The notes: generated by a model from the sequence alone, not told the origin. Positions 16,815 through 25,874 are shown, counted from the first letter of the stretch. The stretch: DNA of 27,998 nt from UBA6136 sp044351045 (GCA_044351045.1 JBILGM010000042.1:1-27998); one strand, 5' to 3'. Numbers and translations: made by a program.

Positions 16815-18356
16815 TCAGCGGAAACGCAACGAGCCTCGGCGTTCGTGAAGATGAAAACCCCACAACATGATTGCCGTGAGTGCGTAAACCAGCGCGAAAT
16901 CCGGCGCTGCATTCCAGCCGAAACGATTGTGCACGCCCGCTTCACTCAGATGGTACGCATGAATGACCCCAAAAAAGGCGAGCACCGATGCCGCCATCGC
17001 CCAACCTGCCGCTTTATCAAAACGGCGGTCCAGCACGTGCGCCAGTATCGCGGCCAGCAAGCTGGAAGTGAAGACAAAACCCTGGCTCAGTGCAATCAGC
17101 CCATGGACATGGAGATCGCGGCCAAACTGTCCCGCGCTCGTAAACAAACTGCTGCCCGCCGCCCGCAAGGTGGATTCGATCAGCAACAGGCCCCAGGCCG
17201 CGAGAGACGGAATCAACCCGATACTGACCGCTAGAGCATGCTGCAGGGGCGTTTCTCGAAAGGCTTGCGATGTGATGATCAGGCCTATCCACACCAGAAT
17301 GCCCAGCGTGGCCTCCATTGGCACCCAGTTAACCACGGTGACGTAGAGGCCGGTGAAACAGAGCAAGGCCATGACCAGAGCATTCAGCACCGAATAACCC
17401 TGCCGGGCACCCATCTGTTTCCAAGCGGGATGGCCGATGTAAATAGTTGTCGGAAAAGCGCTGCCGAACGAGGCGGCCACCAGTGAACCCATCCCGTTGG
17501 CCAGCAGCGAAGAGCGGGTTTCATAGCGATCACCGGCCGCTTCAGCGCTCTCCAGATTCTGCAGCGAGCCAATGATGTTCAAGAAGCCCATCGGCAGAAT
17601 GACCGCCAGATATTGCCAACCCAAGGGCGAATCGATCAGGGCGATCATCTCCGCTACCGACCACTGCGGCCCATGCCAGCCCAAGGCTAAGGCCTGATGC
17701 GGCACTGGCTCGGCCAGCCATCCGGAGGATCGCCCGACCAGGGCCAACAACACCCCCAGCAATACCGACACAAAACCACCCGGCAATCCCAGCGGCAGAG
17801 AGATCCGGCCCGCATACACCGTGATCAACAGCATCATCGGCAACAAGGCGACCAGCGGGGAGGCAAAGATCTGGAAAGCGAACCCCATCGAGATGAAGGT
17901 CAGGGCAATGCCTGCCAGCGCCGAGAGCAAGGCCGCACGCGGGGTATTGCGCCGCAACCAGTCGGCCCCGAAAGCACCCAGCAGCTCCATGACCGCATTC
18001 AGAAAACAGGCGAACAGGCCGACACGCCATGCTAGATCGCTGTCGCCCGTCTCGCGGAAGACCGGCGCCATGATGAGAAAGATGAAGGCCATCAGGCTGA
18101 CGGTATTGATGCCGTAAGGCAGTGCAGTCACATCACTACGCCCGGTTCGCACCGCCAACTGCCTCGCCTGCCAGGCGTAAAAGAGATTACCGAACACGAC
18201 CGACAGGGCCACGCCGGGCAGGATGCGTTGGGCGATCATCTCCGGAGAAAACCCGCAGAGGCTTGTCCCCAGCACAGCGATCAGCAGGATCTGCAACAAG
18301 TTGTCGATAAATAGACCAAAGAACCCGTCCAGATCACCGACGGTAAAAACCTTCAT
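16815..18356 (-). CDS. NCS2-type nucleobase permease family protein
   Basis: A polytopic inner-membrane transporter of about 513 residues with roughly 12-14 hydrophobic segments. It resembles the NCS2/AzgA xanthine-uracil-hypoxanthine permease superfamily: the N-terminal GDLDGFFGLFIDNLLQILL, the ALPYGINT segment and the central SLQNLESAEAAGDRYETRSS with ANGMGSLVAASFGSAFPTT are typical of this group. Substrate is unassigned; many members near this branch have only putative purine or pyrimidine roles. Starts are possible at GTG 18365, ATG 18362 and ATG 18356; I prefer 18356 because related proteins begin close to MKxFTxGDLDG, but none has a clear ribosome binding site. It is transcribed alone, divergent from the TPR protein gene. 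Confidence 0.82.
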   Translation of the reverse strand: MKVFTVGDLDGFFGLFIDNLLQILLIAVLGTSLCGFSPEMIAQRILPGVALSVVFGNLFYAWQARQLAVRTGRSDVTALPYGINTVSLMAFIFLIMAPVFRETGDSDLAWRVGLFACFLNAVMELLGAFGADWLRRNTPRAALLSALAGIALTFISMGFAFQIFASPLVALLPMMLLITVYAGRISLPLGLPGGFVSVLLGVLLALVGRSSGWLAEPVPHQALALGWHGPQWSVAEMIALIDSPLGWQYLAVILPMGFLNIIGSLQNLESAEAAGDRYETRSSLLANGMGSLVAASFGSAFPTTIYIGHPAWKQMGARQGYSVLNALVMALLCFTGLYVTVVNWVPMEATLGILVWIGLIITSQAFRETPLQHALAVSIGLIPSLAAWGLLLIESTLRAAGSSLFTSAGQFGRDLHVHGLIALSQGFVFTSSLLAAILAHVLDRRFDKAAGWAMAASVLAFFGVIHAYHLSEAGVHNRFGWNAAPDFALVYALTAIMLWGFHLHERRGSLRFR

Positions 18357-18382
18357 ACACATCACTTTGATTTGGGGCTTGC

Positions 18383-18411
18383 TCTATTTCGGTGAAGGAG
18401 GCGGATGTCAA
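18383..18411 (-). promoter_or_regulatory. Possible promoter of the NCS2-type permease gene
   Basis: A perfect TTGACA on the minus strand (18411-18406) is followed after 17 bases by AATAGA (18388-18383), a weak -10. The permease start lies about 27 bases downstream of the -10. The -35 is convincing, the -10 is not. Confidence 0.33.
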
Positions 18412-18446
18412 CTCTGCGATTCAATATCGGGGCCAGCTACCAGCAT

Positions 18447-18475
18447 TTGCTCTAACTGGGTTAGTTCAGCGTAAT
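18447..18475 (+). promoter_or_regulatory. Possible promoter with an operator-like inverted repeat in its spacer
   Basis: TTGCTC (18447-18452) and CGTAAT (18470-18475), 17 bases apart, match the sigma-70 consensus at four of six positions each. The spacer contains the perfect inverted repeat CTAAC-TGG-GTTAG (18452-18464), a suitable position for a repressor. It points to the TPR gene starting at 18537. Confidence 0.27.
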
Positions 18476-18536
18476 AGACGAGAATAAGCAATCTCGCATA
18501 GAATTCGCTGCCGTTATTCCACTCATCAGTCTGACC

Positions 18537-19235
18537 ATGGTTTTGTTCCGCCTAATCGGCGTTGTCCTCGCTCTTGGTCTGGCACCCCCCCCCGTGATGG
18601 CAGATGATATTCAAGCTTTGGCTGCAGTGCAGCCACTCAAAGACGAATGGGCTGAAGTATTCTATGGTTTGCCGGCAAAGCAGCAAAGACAACAACTGGA
18701 AGACTTTCTGATTCGGGCTCGGCAACTGGTCCAGCGCTATCCCCAAGCGGCAGAACCGCTATTGATGGAGGCACTCGTTCTCTGTGCACAGGCTGGCAGT
18801 GATGGTGGACTGGGGGCTCTGAGCAAAGTACGAGACGCGCGTGAGGTCCTCCAGCGAGCCATTGGCCTTGACCCCCTCGCTATGGAAGGCAGCGCCTATG
18901 TGATGCTGGGCAATCTTTACTACCGCCTGCCGGGATGGCCACTTTCTTTCGGCGATGACAAGTTGGCCCGGCAGTATCTGGAAACGGCCCTGAAGTATTT
19001 TCCGAATGAAGTGGATACCAATTACTTCTATGGTGATTTTTTGCTAGAGCAAGGCGAATTCGACAAGGCTGTAACCTACCTCGAAAGGGCCGAGCAAGCT
19101 CCCATCCGCGGGGATGAGCGCCTATCCGATATCAAATTGAAGCAAGAACTGGATCAAGCACTCAAAGATGCGAGACAAAGGAATGGCCACAGAGCCAACT
19201 TCTTCAGCCGTTTCCTCAGCGCACTCAAGGGTTAG
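18537..19235 (+). CDS. Periplasmic TPR protein, TRAP transporter TatT-like
   Basis: A 232-residue exported protein with a signal peptide (MVLFRLIGVVLALGLAPPPVMA) and a predominantly helical mature domain. Tetratricopeptide-like repeats include AREVLQRAIGLDPLAMEGSA and ARQYLETALKYFPNEVDTNY, followed by YGDFLLEQGEFDKAVTYLER. The central LPGWPLSFGDDKLA motif is characteristic of the TatT (TRAP-associated TPR) family, which forms trimers with a TRAP solute-binding protein. No TRAP permease or binding protein is in the window, so it may serve something else. It is followed 70 bases later by the glycosyltransferase gene on the same strand. There is no clear ribosome binding site before the ATG. Confidence 0.75.
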   Translation: MVLFRLIGVVLALGLAPPPVMADDIQALAAVQPLKDEWAEVFYGLPAKQQRQQLEDFLIRARQLVQRYPQAAEPLLMEALVLCAQAGSDGGLGALSKVRDAREVLQRAIGLDPLAMEGSAYVMLGNLYYRLPGWPLSFGDDKLARQYLETALKYFPNEVDTNYFYGDFLLEQGEFDKAVTYLERAEQAPIRGDERLSDIKLKQELDQALKDARQRNGHRANFFSRFLSALKG

Positions 19236-19305
19236 CAATCCATAGGCCTGTGCCCTGAGTCATAGACTAATAACGCAACAACATTCCCCGGGTTACCTAC
19301 TATTC

Positions 19306-20484
19306 ATGCCCTACTACTTTTTGCTGATCTCCGCCGTGCTTGTCCTGCTACTCTGGGTATGGGGTTTCTACTTTTGGCAACGACGGGCTCTTCAGCATCG
19401 CCCGACTCCTCAGGAGCCCCTGAGCTATCCGTCAGTCAGTATCATTCGACCAATCAAGGGCTTGGATACCGGAATTGAGTCAAACCTGCGGGCTGCTTTT
19501 CAAGACGGTTATCCGGGTGATGTTGAGATTTTTTTCGTGATGGATGATGCGCAGGAACCCGCCTATCCTCTGGTGCAGAAGGCGATTGCAGAAGCCAGAA
19601 AAAAGAATGCTGCGGTCAGGGCCAAAACTCTGTTTTCCGGTCATCCCCCGGCAAACCGGACTGGCAAACTGAATGCCATGATCGTGGGGCTTAATGCATC
19701 CAGCCATGACTTGGTCGCATTCATCGACTCTGATATGCGCGAGGATGAAAACGACCTGCGCGTGATGGTGGCCACTCTGATGGCGGATGAGAATGCGGGT
19801 GCAGCTTTCCCGACGGTAGTGTCCAGCGAGCCCGCATTGACGCTGGGAGATGTGGGTTATGCGGTAATGGTCAATGGCCTGTATGAACCCGCTGCACTGG
19901 CGACCGCTCAATGGATGGACGGCGAATTACCTTTTATCATGGGCCACATGATGGTGCTTAAGCGAAAGGCCATTACCGCCATTGGCGGGCTTGAGTCGGC
20001 CGAAGGACAATTGGTCGATGATATGTTCTTGGGCAAGCGATTGAAGCAATTCGGTTATCGCAACCTGCTTTCGCCTAAAACCGCATCCATTATTCAGCAG
20101 GGCACAACCACCGAAGAGTTTGTTCAGATTCTCGTTCGCTGGATCGCCTTCTCCATGTCGGGACTGCCCTTCCTGACCTGCAAGTTACCGCATGCGCTCA
20201 CTGGCATAGCCTTCTGGACCGGGCTAATCGTGGCTGTTCTTGCTGTGGTGCATGGCCAACTGCCACTGGCTTTGCTTGCCGTGTTTCTCAGCCTGTCCGT
20301 TGGAATCGCCATCAACAGCCTCAACTACCGCATGGCCGGAACGCGCATCCCCCTCAAATATGCTTGGGGTTCGCTCATCATCTGGCTGGCTTCGCCGGCC
20401 ATTTATGCGCAGATCATGATCAAGCGCGAGGTCAACTGGCGCGGTCGTCGTTATCGCCTTGATACCGGCGCACGACTGGGGTAA
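19306..20484 (+). CDS. Membrane glycosyltransferase, ceramide glucosyltransferase/HpnI-like
   Basis: A membrane-bound GT-A glycosyltransferase of 392 residues. It has an N-terminal membrane helix (about 4-23), a cytoplasmic catalytic domain and two or three C-terminal membrane segments (about 295-365). Motifs match the GT21 ceramide glucosyltransferase pattern: VSIIRPIKGLD at 44-54, an early Asp pair at 80-81, DSD at 141-143 for metal and sugar nucleotide binding, VDD at 237-239 for the catalytic base and a QILVRW motif at 274-279 in place of (Q/R)xxRW. This group also includes HpnI, which glycosylates hopanoids in bacteria. The acceptor is therefore a lipid, either a ceramide-like lipid or a hopanoid; the sequence does not decide between them. 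No hopanoid gene cluster is visible nearby. It probably shares a transcript with the TatT-like gene. Confidence 0.8.
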   Translation: MPYYFLLISAVLVLLLWVWGFYFWQRRALQHRPTPQEPLSYPSVSIIRPIKGLDTGIESNLRAAFQDGYPGDVEIFFVMDDAQEPAYPLVQKAIAEARKKNAAVRAKTLFSGHPPANRTGKLNAMIVGLNASSHDLVAFIDSDMREDENDLRVMVATLMADENAGAAFPTVVSSEPALTLGDVGYAVMVNGLYEPAALATAQWMDGELPFIMGHMMVLKRKAITAIGGLESAEGQLVDDMFLGKRLKQFGYRNLLSPKTASIIQQGTTTEEFVQILVRWIAFSMSGLPFLTCKLPHALTGIAFWTGLIVAVLAVVHGQLPLALLAVFLSLSVGIAINSLNYRMAGTRIPLKYAWGSLIIWLASPAIYAQIMIKREVNWRGRRYRLDTGARLG

Positions 20485-20774
20485 CCCTGTAAATGATCCC
20501 ATCGAAAGCGCCTCGTTCCATCATGAACGGCACTGCGTCAAAAGCACACTTTCAACCAGACCTGAGAGATTCATAAACCTATCCAGGAACTCACCCGGTG
20601 CTTACTGCACATTTCTGGGGTCTTCTGCGCGAAAACGGATAGACTCGTCAACGCTTACAATCTCTCGCAACAGCTGAGACTCGGTCCCAGCACCGGATAG
20701 AGTGCGCCTGCTGACTCAGGCATGTTTCCTGCTCGTCATAACAAGCACTGTGTAGTCCCAACGCCGGAGGCCCC

Positions 20775-22079
20775 ATGTCACAACGCCGTGTATTGAGCTT
20801 GAGTGAAGATCAAAATGTGGTCTGTGAACTGCCTGTGCATTCGGGTACCGAAGGTCCCGATGTCATCGATGTCCAAGCGCTTTACAAGAATACCGGGCTG
20901 TTTACCTTTGATCCTGGGTTCAACTCCACTGCCAGCTGCCGTTCGGCCATCACCTACATTGATGGCGATGCGGGGGTCTTGCTTTACCGCGGATATCCCA
21001 TTGAGCAACTCGCGGAGCACTGTCATTTTCTCGAGGTCTGTTACCTCATTCTGAATGGCGAATTGCCTTCACCGGAGCAACTCGCATCCTTCGAGCACAA
21101 CATCACCATGCATACGATGGTGCATGATCAGTTGAACAACTTTTTCAAGGGTTTTCGCCGCGATGCCCACCCGATGGCGATCATGGTTGGCGTAGTCGGT
21201 GCCTTGTCCGCCTTTTATCATGATGCACTGGATATTCGGTCCAAGTCGGACAGACAGCTCTGTGCGGTACGCCTGATTGCGAAAGTACCCACCATTGTGG
21301 CGATGTCTCACAAGTACAGCATGGGCATGCCCTTCATGTACCCGCAGAACAAGTTGGGTTATGTGGAGAATTTTCTGCGCATGATGCATGCGACGCCTTG
21401 CGATGAGTATCAGGCCAACCCGGTGCTGGTGCGCGCGCTCGACCGCATTTTGATTTTGCATGCCGATCACGAACAGAATGCCTCGACATCAACCGTGCGG
21501 CTGGCAGGCTCCAGTGGGGCCAACCCTTATGCCTGCATTTCGGCCGGCATCGCCTGCCTGTGGGGCGCCGCCCATGGTGGCGCCAATGAGTCGGTTCTCA
21601 ACATGCTCGAGCAAATCGGGGATGTTTTGCGAATCCCCGAGTTCATCGCGAAAGCGAAGGACAAGAATGACCCGTTCCGGTTGATGGGTTTCGGCCATCG
21701 CGTCTACAAGAACTATGATCCCCGCGCCAAGCTGATGCGCACGACCTGCCATGAAGTGCTCAACGAGCTGAATCTGCAGGACCATCGCCTCTTCAAACTT
21801 GCCATGGAACTGGAGCGGATTGCCCTGGAAGACGATTACTTCATCCAGAAAAAGCTGTATCCCAATGTGGATTTTTATTCCGGCATCGTGCTGCATGCCT
21901 TGGGTATTCCCACCAACATCTTTACCGCGATGTTTGCGATGGGTCGAACCGTTGGCTGGGTAGCGCACTGGGACGAAATGATCAGCGATCCTGAACACCG
22001 CATTGGCCGGCCCCGACAGCTTTATACCGGGCCGGAACGGCGCGACATACCCAGCAGCAATGACAGCACCCCTCGATAA
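20775..22079 (+). CDS. gltA: Citrate synthase (type II)
   Basis: Condenses oxaloacetate and acetyl-CoA to citrate at the entry of the TCA cycle. The product is 434 residues, matching the long Gram-negative hexameric type that is normally inhibited by NADH. The catalytic triad is visible: His267 in WGAAHGGAN, His308 in GFGHRVYKNYDPRA and Asp366 in NVDFYSG. The N-terminal extension with the GLFTFDPGFNSTASCRSAIT segment is also family-like. GGAGG lies about six bases before ATG 20775. The 290-base upstream gap (20485-20774) holds no gene that I recognise and no convincing promoter. The malic enzyme gene follows 26 bases downstream, so the two are probably cotranscribed. Confidence 0.97.
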   Translation: MSQRRVLSLSEDQNVVCELPVHSGTEGPDVIDVQALYKNTGLFTFDPGFNSTASCRSAITYIDGDAGVLLYRGYPIEQLAEHCHFLEVCYLILNGELPSPEQLASFEHNITMHTMVHDQLNNFFKGFRRDAHPMAIMVGVVGALSAFYHDALDIRSKSDRQLCAVRLIAKVPTIVAMSHKYSMGMPFMYPQNKLGYVENFLRMMHATPCDEYQANPVLVRALDRILILHADHEQNASTSTVRLAGSSGANPYACISAGIACLWGAAHGGANESVLNMLEQIGDVLRIPEFIAKAKDKNDPFRLMGFGHRVYKNYDPRAKLMRTTCHEVLNELNLQDHRLFKLAMELERIALEDDYFIQKKLYPNVDFYSGIVLHALGIPTNIFTAMFAMGRTVGWVAHWDEMISDPEHRIGRPRQLYTGPERRDIPSSNDSTPR

Positions 22080-22105
22080 AAAGAAGCTACGACGACACCG
22101 AGCAC

Positions 22106-24394
22106 ATGGATGAGTCCCTCAGAAAAGCCGCCCTCGACTATCACCGCGAGTTGCCTGCCGGAAAAATCGCCATCGCGGCGACCAAAGACCTGACCAACCA
22201 GCGAGACCTGGCGCTGGCTTACTCGCCCGGCGTGGCGGCCGCCTGTGATGAGATCGTGCGCGATCCTGCGGAAGCGCGGCACCTGACTTCCCGCGGCAAT
22301 CTGATCGGCGTCGTGACCAACGGCACTGCTGTTTTAGGTCTGGGCGCCATCGGCCCGCTGGCCGCCAAACCGGTCATGGAGGGCAAGGCCGTCCTCTTCA
22401 AGAAATTCGCCGGCATCGATTGTTTCGACATCGAAATCAACGAGCGGGACCCCGACCGGCTGGTGGACATCATCGCCGCGCTGGAGCCGACCTTTGGCGG
22501 CATCAATCTCGAGGACATCAAGGCGCCCGAATGCTTTTATGTGGAGCGAAAACTCCGCGAGCGGCTGAACATTCCGGTCTTCCACGACGATCAGCACGGC
22601 ACCGCCATCATCGTCAGCGCCGCGATCATCAACGGCTTGCGGGTGGTAGGCAAGGATTTGGCTCATGTAAAGCTGGTCAGCTCCGGCGCGGGCGCCGCCG
22701 CCCTGTCCTGCCTCGATCTGCTGGTGTCGCTGGGACTGCCCCGGGAGCACATCTGGGTAACGGATATCGCCGGCGTGGTGTACGCAGGACGCCGTGAAGA
22801 AATGGACGAGGACAAGGCGCGTTATGCCCGCGCTACCGGGGCACGCACCCTGGCCGAGGTCATCGCTGGCGCGGACATTTTCCTGGGGCTTTCGGCCGGC
22901 GGCGTTTTCAAGCCAGACATGGTCAAGGCCATGGCGGACAACCCGCTCATCCTAGCGCTGGCCAACCCGGAGCCGGAAATTCGGCCAGACCTGGCCAAGG
23001 CAACCCGGCCTGATGCCATCGTCGCCACCGGCCGGTCCGACTACCCCAACCAGGTCAATAATGTCCTCTGCTTCCCCTTCATTTTCCGGGGGGCGCTAGA
23101 TGTGGGCGCCACGACCATCAACGAAGCCATGAAGCGTGCAGCGGTAAAGGCCATTGCGGACCTGGCCCAGGCCGAGCAATCCGAAGTGGTGGCCGCCGCT
23201 TATGGCGAGCGCGACCTGAAGTTTGGCCCCGAATATCTGATTCCGAAACCTTTCGATCCTCGGCTCATTTCAGCCATTGCCCCGGCCGTGGCGCAGGCGG
23301 CGATGGACTCGGGCGTGGCCAGCCATCCGCTGACCGACATCGAGGCTTATCGGGAGTCGCTGTCGCAATACGTGTATTCCTCGGGGCTGATTATGCGCCC
23401 GCTCTTCAGTGCAGCCAAGGCGGCCCCGGCCACCCGCATCGTCTATGCCGAAGGCGAGGACGACCGGGTATTGCGCGCGGTGCAGATCGTGGTCGACGAA
23501 GGGCTAGCCCAGCCCATTCTCATCGGACGCGTCGAGGTTATCAAACGCCGTATCGAGAAACATGGGCTGCGTATCCGGCCCGGAGTCGATTTTGAACTGG
23601 TGAACCCGCAATCCGACCCGCGTTATCGGGTATACCACGAGGAATATTTCAAGCTGACCCAGCGCTGCGGCGTATCACCGCAATACGCAAGGATCGAGAT
23701 GCGCCGCCGGGCCACGCTGATCGGTGCCATGATGATTCATCTCGGCGATGCGGACGGCCTGATCTGCGGCACCTTCGGCTCGCATGACCTGCATTTGCAT
23801 TACATCAACCAGGTTATCGGGGCACGGTCCGGCGTGCGGAATTATTACGCGTTGAATGTGCTGATGCTGCCAAAACGCACCCTATTCATCTGCGACACCG
23901 GCGTCCAGCACGACCCGACGGCCGAGCAAATCGCCGAAATGGCCTGGCTGGCGGCAGAAAAGGTGCGGCAATTCGGACTGGAGCCCAAGGCGGCGCTGGT
24001 TTCCCACTCATCATTCGGTTCCAGCGACAGCCCATCGGCGACAAAGATGCGTCAGGCCCTCCATCTGATCGAACAATATGCGCCTGATCTGGAAGTCGAA
24101 GGCGAAATGCACGGCGATGCGGCCCTGTCAGAATCCGTCCGCCAGGCCATCTTTCCCAATTCGCGTTTGCAGGGCGAAGCCAATCTGCTGCTGATGCCGA
24201 ACCTGGATGCGGCCAACATCTCCTTCAACCTGCTGAAAACCGCCTCAGGCGATGGCGTCACCATTGGCCCCATGCTACTCGGCGCCGCCAAACCCATCCA
24301 CATCCTTAGCCCATCGGCCACCGTGCGCCGACTGGTCAACATGACCGCCATCACTGCCATGGATGTCAATCGTCTCCGAATGTATGCAAGATAG
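22106..24394 (+). CDS. maeB: NADP-dependent malic enzyme with phosphotransacetylase domain
   Basis: Oxidative decarboxylation of malate to pyruvate with NADP, 762 residues, the usual size of the MaeB hybrid. The N-terminal malic domain has YSPGVAAAC at 39-47, Lys94 in KAVLFKKFAGIDCFDIEI, metal-binding LEDIKAPE at 135-142 and the FHDDQHGTAI motif at 159-168. The NAD(P)-binding domain has the SGAGAAA glycine loop at 193-199. From about residue 425 (RIVYAEGEDDRVLRA) to the end lies a phosphotransacetylase-like domain, generally regulatory (acetyl-CoA) rather than catalytic in this family. The C-terminus is complete. Directly after the stop the sequence passes into a recombinase remnant. Confidence 0.96.
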   Translation: MDESLRKAALDYHRELPAGKIAIAATKDLTNQRDLALAYSPGVAAACDEIVRDPAEARHLTSRGNLIGVVTNGTAVLGLGAIGPLAAKPVMEGKAVLFKKFAGIDCFDIEINERDPDRLVDIIAALEPTFGGINLEDIKAPECFYVERKLRERLNIPVFHDDQHGTAIIVSAAIINGLRVVGKDLAHVKLVSSGAGAAALSCLDLLVSLGLPREHIWVTDIAGVVYAGRREEMDEDKARYARATGARTLAEVIAGADIFLGLSAGGVFKPDMVKAMADNPLILALANPEPEIRPDLAKATRPDAIVATGRSDYPNQVNNVLCFPFIFRGALDVGATTINEAMKRAAVKAIADLAQAEQSEVVAAAYGERDLKFGPEYLIPKPFDPRLISAIAPAVAQAAMDSGVASHPLTDIEAYRESLSQYVYSSGLIMRPLFSAAKAAPATRIVYAEGEDDRVLRAVQIVVDEGLAQPILIGRVEVIKRRIEKHGLRIRPGVDFELVNPQSDPRYRVYHEEYFKLTQRCGVSPQYARIEMRRRATLIGAMMIHLGDADGLICGTFGSHDLHLHYINQVIGARSGVRNYYALNVLMLPKRTLFICDTGVQHDPTAEQIAEMAWLAAEKVRQFGLEPKAALVSHSSFGSSDSPSATKMRQALHLIEQYAPDLEVEGEMHGDAALSESVRQAIFPNSRLQGEANLLLMPNLDAANISFNLLKTASGDGVTIGPMLLGAAKPIHILSPSATVRRLVNMTAITAMDVNRLRMYAR

Positions 24395-24665
24395 TGGCGC
24401 TGAAACTGCGATAGGGTGCCGGCGTAGGTGGTTCGACAGCAAGGCTGTGGACATCGATGAAGCCCAAGCCATCCAGCTTCTAACCTTGACCGATACGGTG
24501 TGGGAGGAGACCCTCTTCCCGGCCGAGCAGGCCAGCGTAATTCGGACACTGATCGAGCGGATTACGATCTCGAGCGATGGGCTGGAGCTGGAATGGAAGG
24601 ATCAGGGTGTGGCCAGGCTCCTTACCGCGCATCGGAACCCTGACGTCACACGCGAGGCGGCCTGA
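24395..24665 (+). pseudogene. Serine site-specific recombinase, C-terminal fragment
   Basis: Immediately after maeB the frame reads AQAIQLLTLTDTVWEETLFP, AEQASVIRTLIERITISSDG, LELEWKDQGVARLL and a short tail to the TGA at 24663-24665. This matches the C-terminal end of phage- or integrase-type serine recombinases (usually DxxWDELFPAEQARIVQLLVERV). The catalytic N-terminus, recombinase domain and zinc-ribbon portion are missing, and there is no proper start; an in-frame ATG lies inside maeB at 24363. The stop overlaps the start of the next fragment by TGATG, the arrangement commonly seen between such recombinases and the small partner gene. It is a decayed remnant, and the family match is from motif memory. 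Confidence 0.6.
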
Positions 24666-25104
24666 TGAAAACCAAATCCATGACAACCCCCACGGTCACC
24701 CGCGTGCCGATGACGCTAAAATGCGCGGCGGCAAAACCATCATGGTCCTCCCGGATGGCTCTCGGGTTGTGGCCCAGCGCGAAGCCCGAATGGATAACGC
24801 TATGGTCAAGGTCATCGCGCGGGTATGTCGCTAGCAGCGCCTCCTCGACGAGGGCGTGTTCTGCTCGATCGCGGATCTGGCGGCGGCCGAGAAAATCAAT
24901 TCCTCCTATGTCAGCCGAATTTTGCGACTGGCCTTTCTGTCGCCAACGATCATCGAAAAAATCCTGGCAGGATAACAGCCGGCCCACCTGACCTTGAAGG
25001 GTCTGATGACGCCCTTCCCCATGGACTGGACACGGCAGGAGCGGATTTTTTTGGGTACAGTCGGCAAAGATCATCCGCAGTCATTTAAAGGTAATGGATC
25101 ATGA
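24665..25104 (+). pseudogene. Recombinase-associated small DNA-binding protein, broken by a frameshift and two stops
   Basis: The start MKTKSMTTPTVTRVPMTLK is intact. A loss of one A (four As instead of five after CTA) shifts the frame near 24721. In the second frame MRGGKTIMVLPDGSRV and RMDNAMVKVIARVCR follow, then a TAG at 24832-24834 replaces the Trp expected in the usual FRWRKLLE, then LLDEGVFCSIADLAAAEKIN and SSYVSRILRLAFLSPTIIEK, then a TAA at 24973-24975, then HLTLKGLMTPFPMDW. The helix-turn-helix-like AAEKINSSYVSRILRLA is well kept. This small protein usually follows serine recombinase genes. Three lesions in one gene show decay. The frame ends in a TGA at 25102-25104 that overlaps the next start. 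Confidence 0.65.
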
Positions 25105-25874
25105 ACGCTAAGACAGAGTTTCAGCGGCTGGCATGGGGAGACCAACACTATGAGCGTGCCTTCAAAACCTTACTGAAATGCTCTGGCGAGCGCCACTATG
25201 TGCATGCCTATCTACGAAATGTCCTCAAAAACTACGCGCGAAACTCCCATGCGGTCGATTGGGGGGCCGGTAGCGGTGACTTGACGAGTCTGTTATTGGA
25301 GCTGTTCGAGCGTGTGACGGCCATTGAGCCCAGTGCCGTGTTCCGGTCTTATCTTGAACAGCAATGCCCAACGGCCAGCATTGTGAATGGCACACTGACT
25401 GACCACCCCCCTCTTTGTCCTGTTGATGTGGGACTGATCAGCCATGTCCTTTACCACATACCCGACCATAAATGGCCGGCCTGCGCCTTGCGGGCCGCAC
25501 ATCAACTCTCCCAGCAGGGCATCCTTCTGATGATGCTTAAGGATGCGGACTCGGGCTGTAATCGGATGCTGGAGTATTTTGGGGCTCCCCGTTTCAATCT
25601 GGTTGAATGGATTCAACCATTGATGGCCATGAATCGTGACTTTAACTACACCGTTGACCGCGTCCCCGGATCATTCAAGACCGCAAATCTTAGAGACACC
25701 TTGGACATTGCTCGTCTTATGCTCTGTGATCGTGATGAGGATGCCTTTTCATCAGTGCCCAGCGAACAAGACTTCGTTGACTATGTCCGCGAACATTTTT
25801 GGAATGATGACACGGGTGAGGGAGGCTGGGATTACGATGTGATGATCGTAGCCATGCGAAGATGCACGGCTTGA
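25101..25874 (+). CDS. Class I SAM-dependent methyltransferase
   Basis: A 257-residue cytoplasmic methyltransferase. Motif I is VDWGAGSGD at 52-60, followed by an acidic Glu in VTAIEPSA that should bind the SAM ribose. LISHVLYHIPD corresponds to motif IV/post-I and has the usual LxHVLYHI shape of small-molecule methyltransferases. The C-terminal part contains a family-specific extension with RLMLCDRDEDAF. AAAGG lies nine bases upstream of the ATG. The gene directly follows the recombinase-partner relic and its upstream frame overlaps the start by ATGA, probably by chance. A strong terminator follows. Substrate unknown; the gene may have arrived with the mobile element. Confidence 0.82.
   Translation: MNAKTEFQRLAWGDQHYERAFKTLLKCSGERHYVHAYLRNVLKNYARNSHAVDWGAGSGDLTSLLLELFERVTAIEPSAVFRSYLEQQCPTASIVNGTLTDHPPLCPVDVGLISHVLYHIPDHKWPACALRAAHQLSQQGILLMMLKDADSGCNRMLEYFGAPRFNLVEWIQPLMAMNRDFNYTVDRVPGSFKTANLRDTLDIARLMLCDRDEDAFSSVPSEQDFVDYVREHFWNDDTGEGGWDYDVMIVAMRRCTA

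Noticed and set aside
20485..20774. 72-codon plus-strand frame and possible promoter hexamers ahead of gltA.
   Set aside because: The frame overlaps the end of the glycosyltransferase gene and has no family features; the hexamers lack a proper pair.
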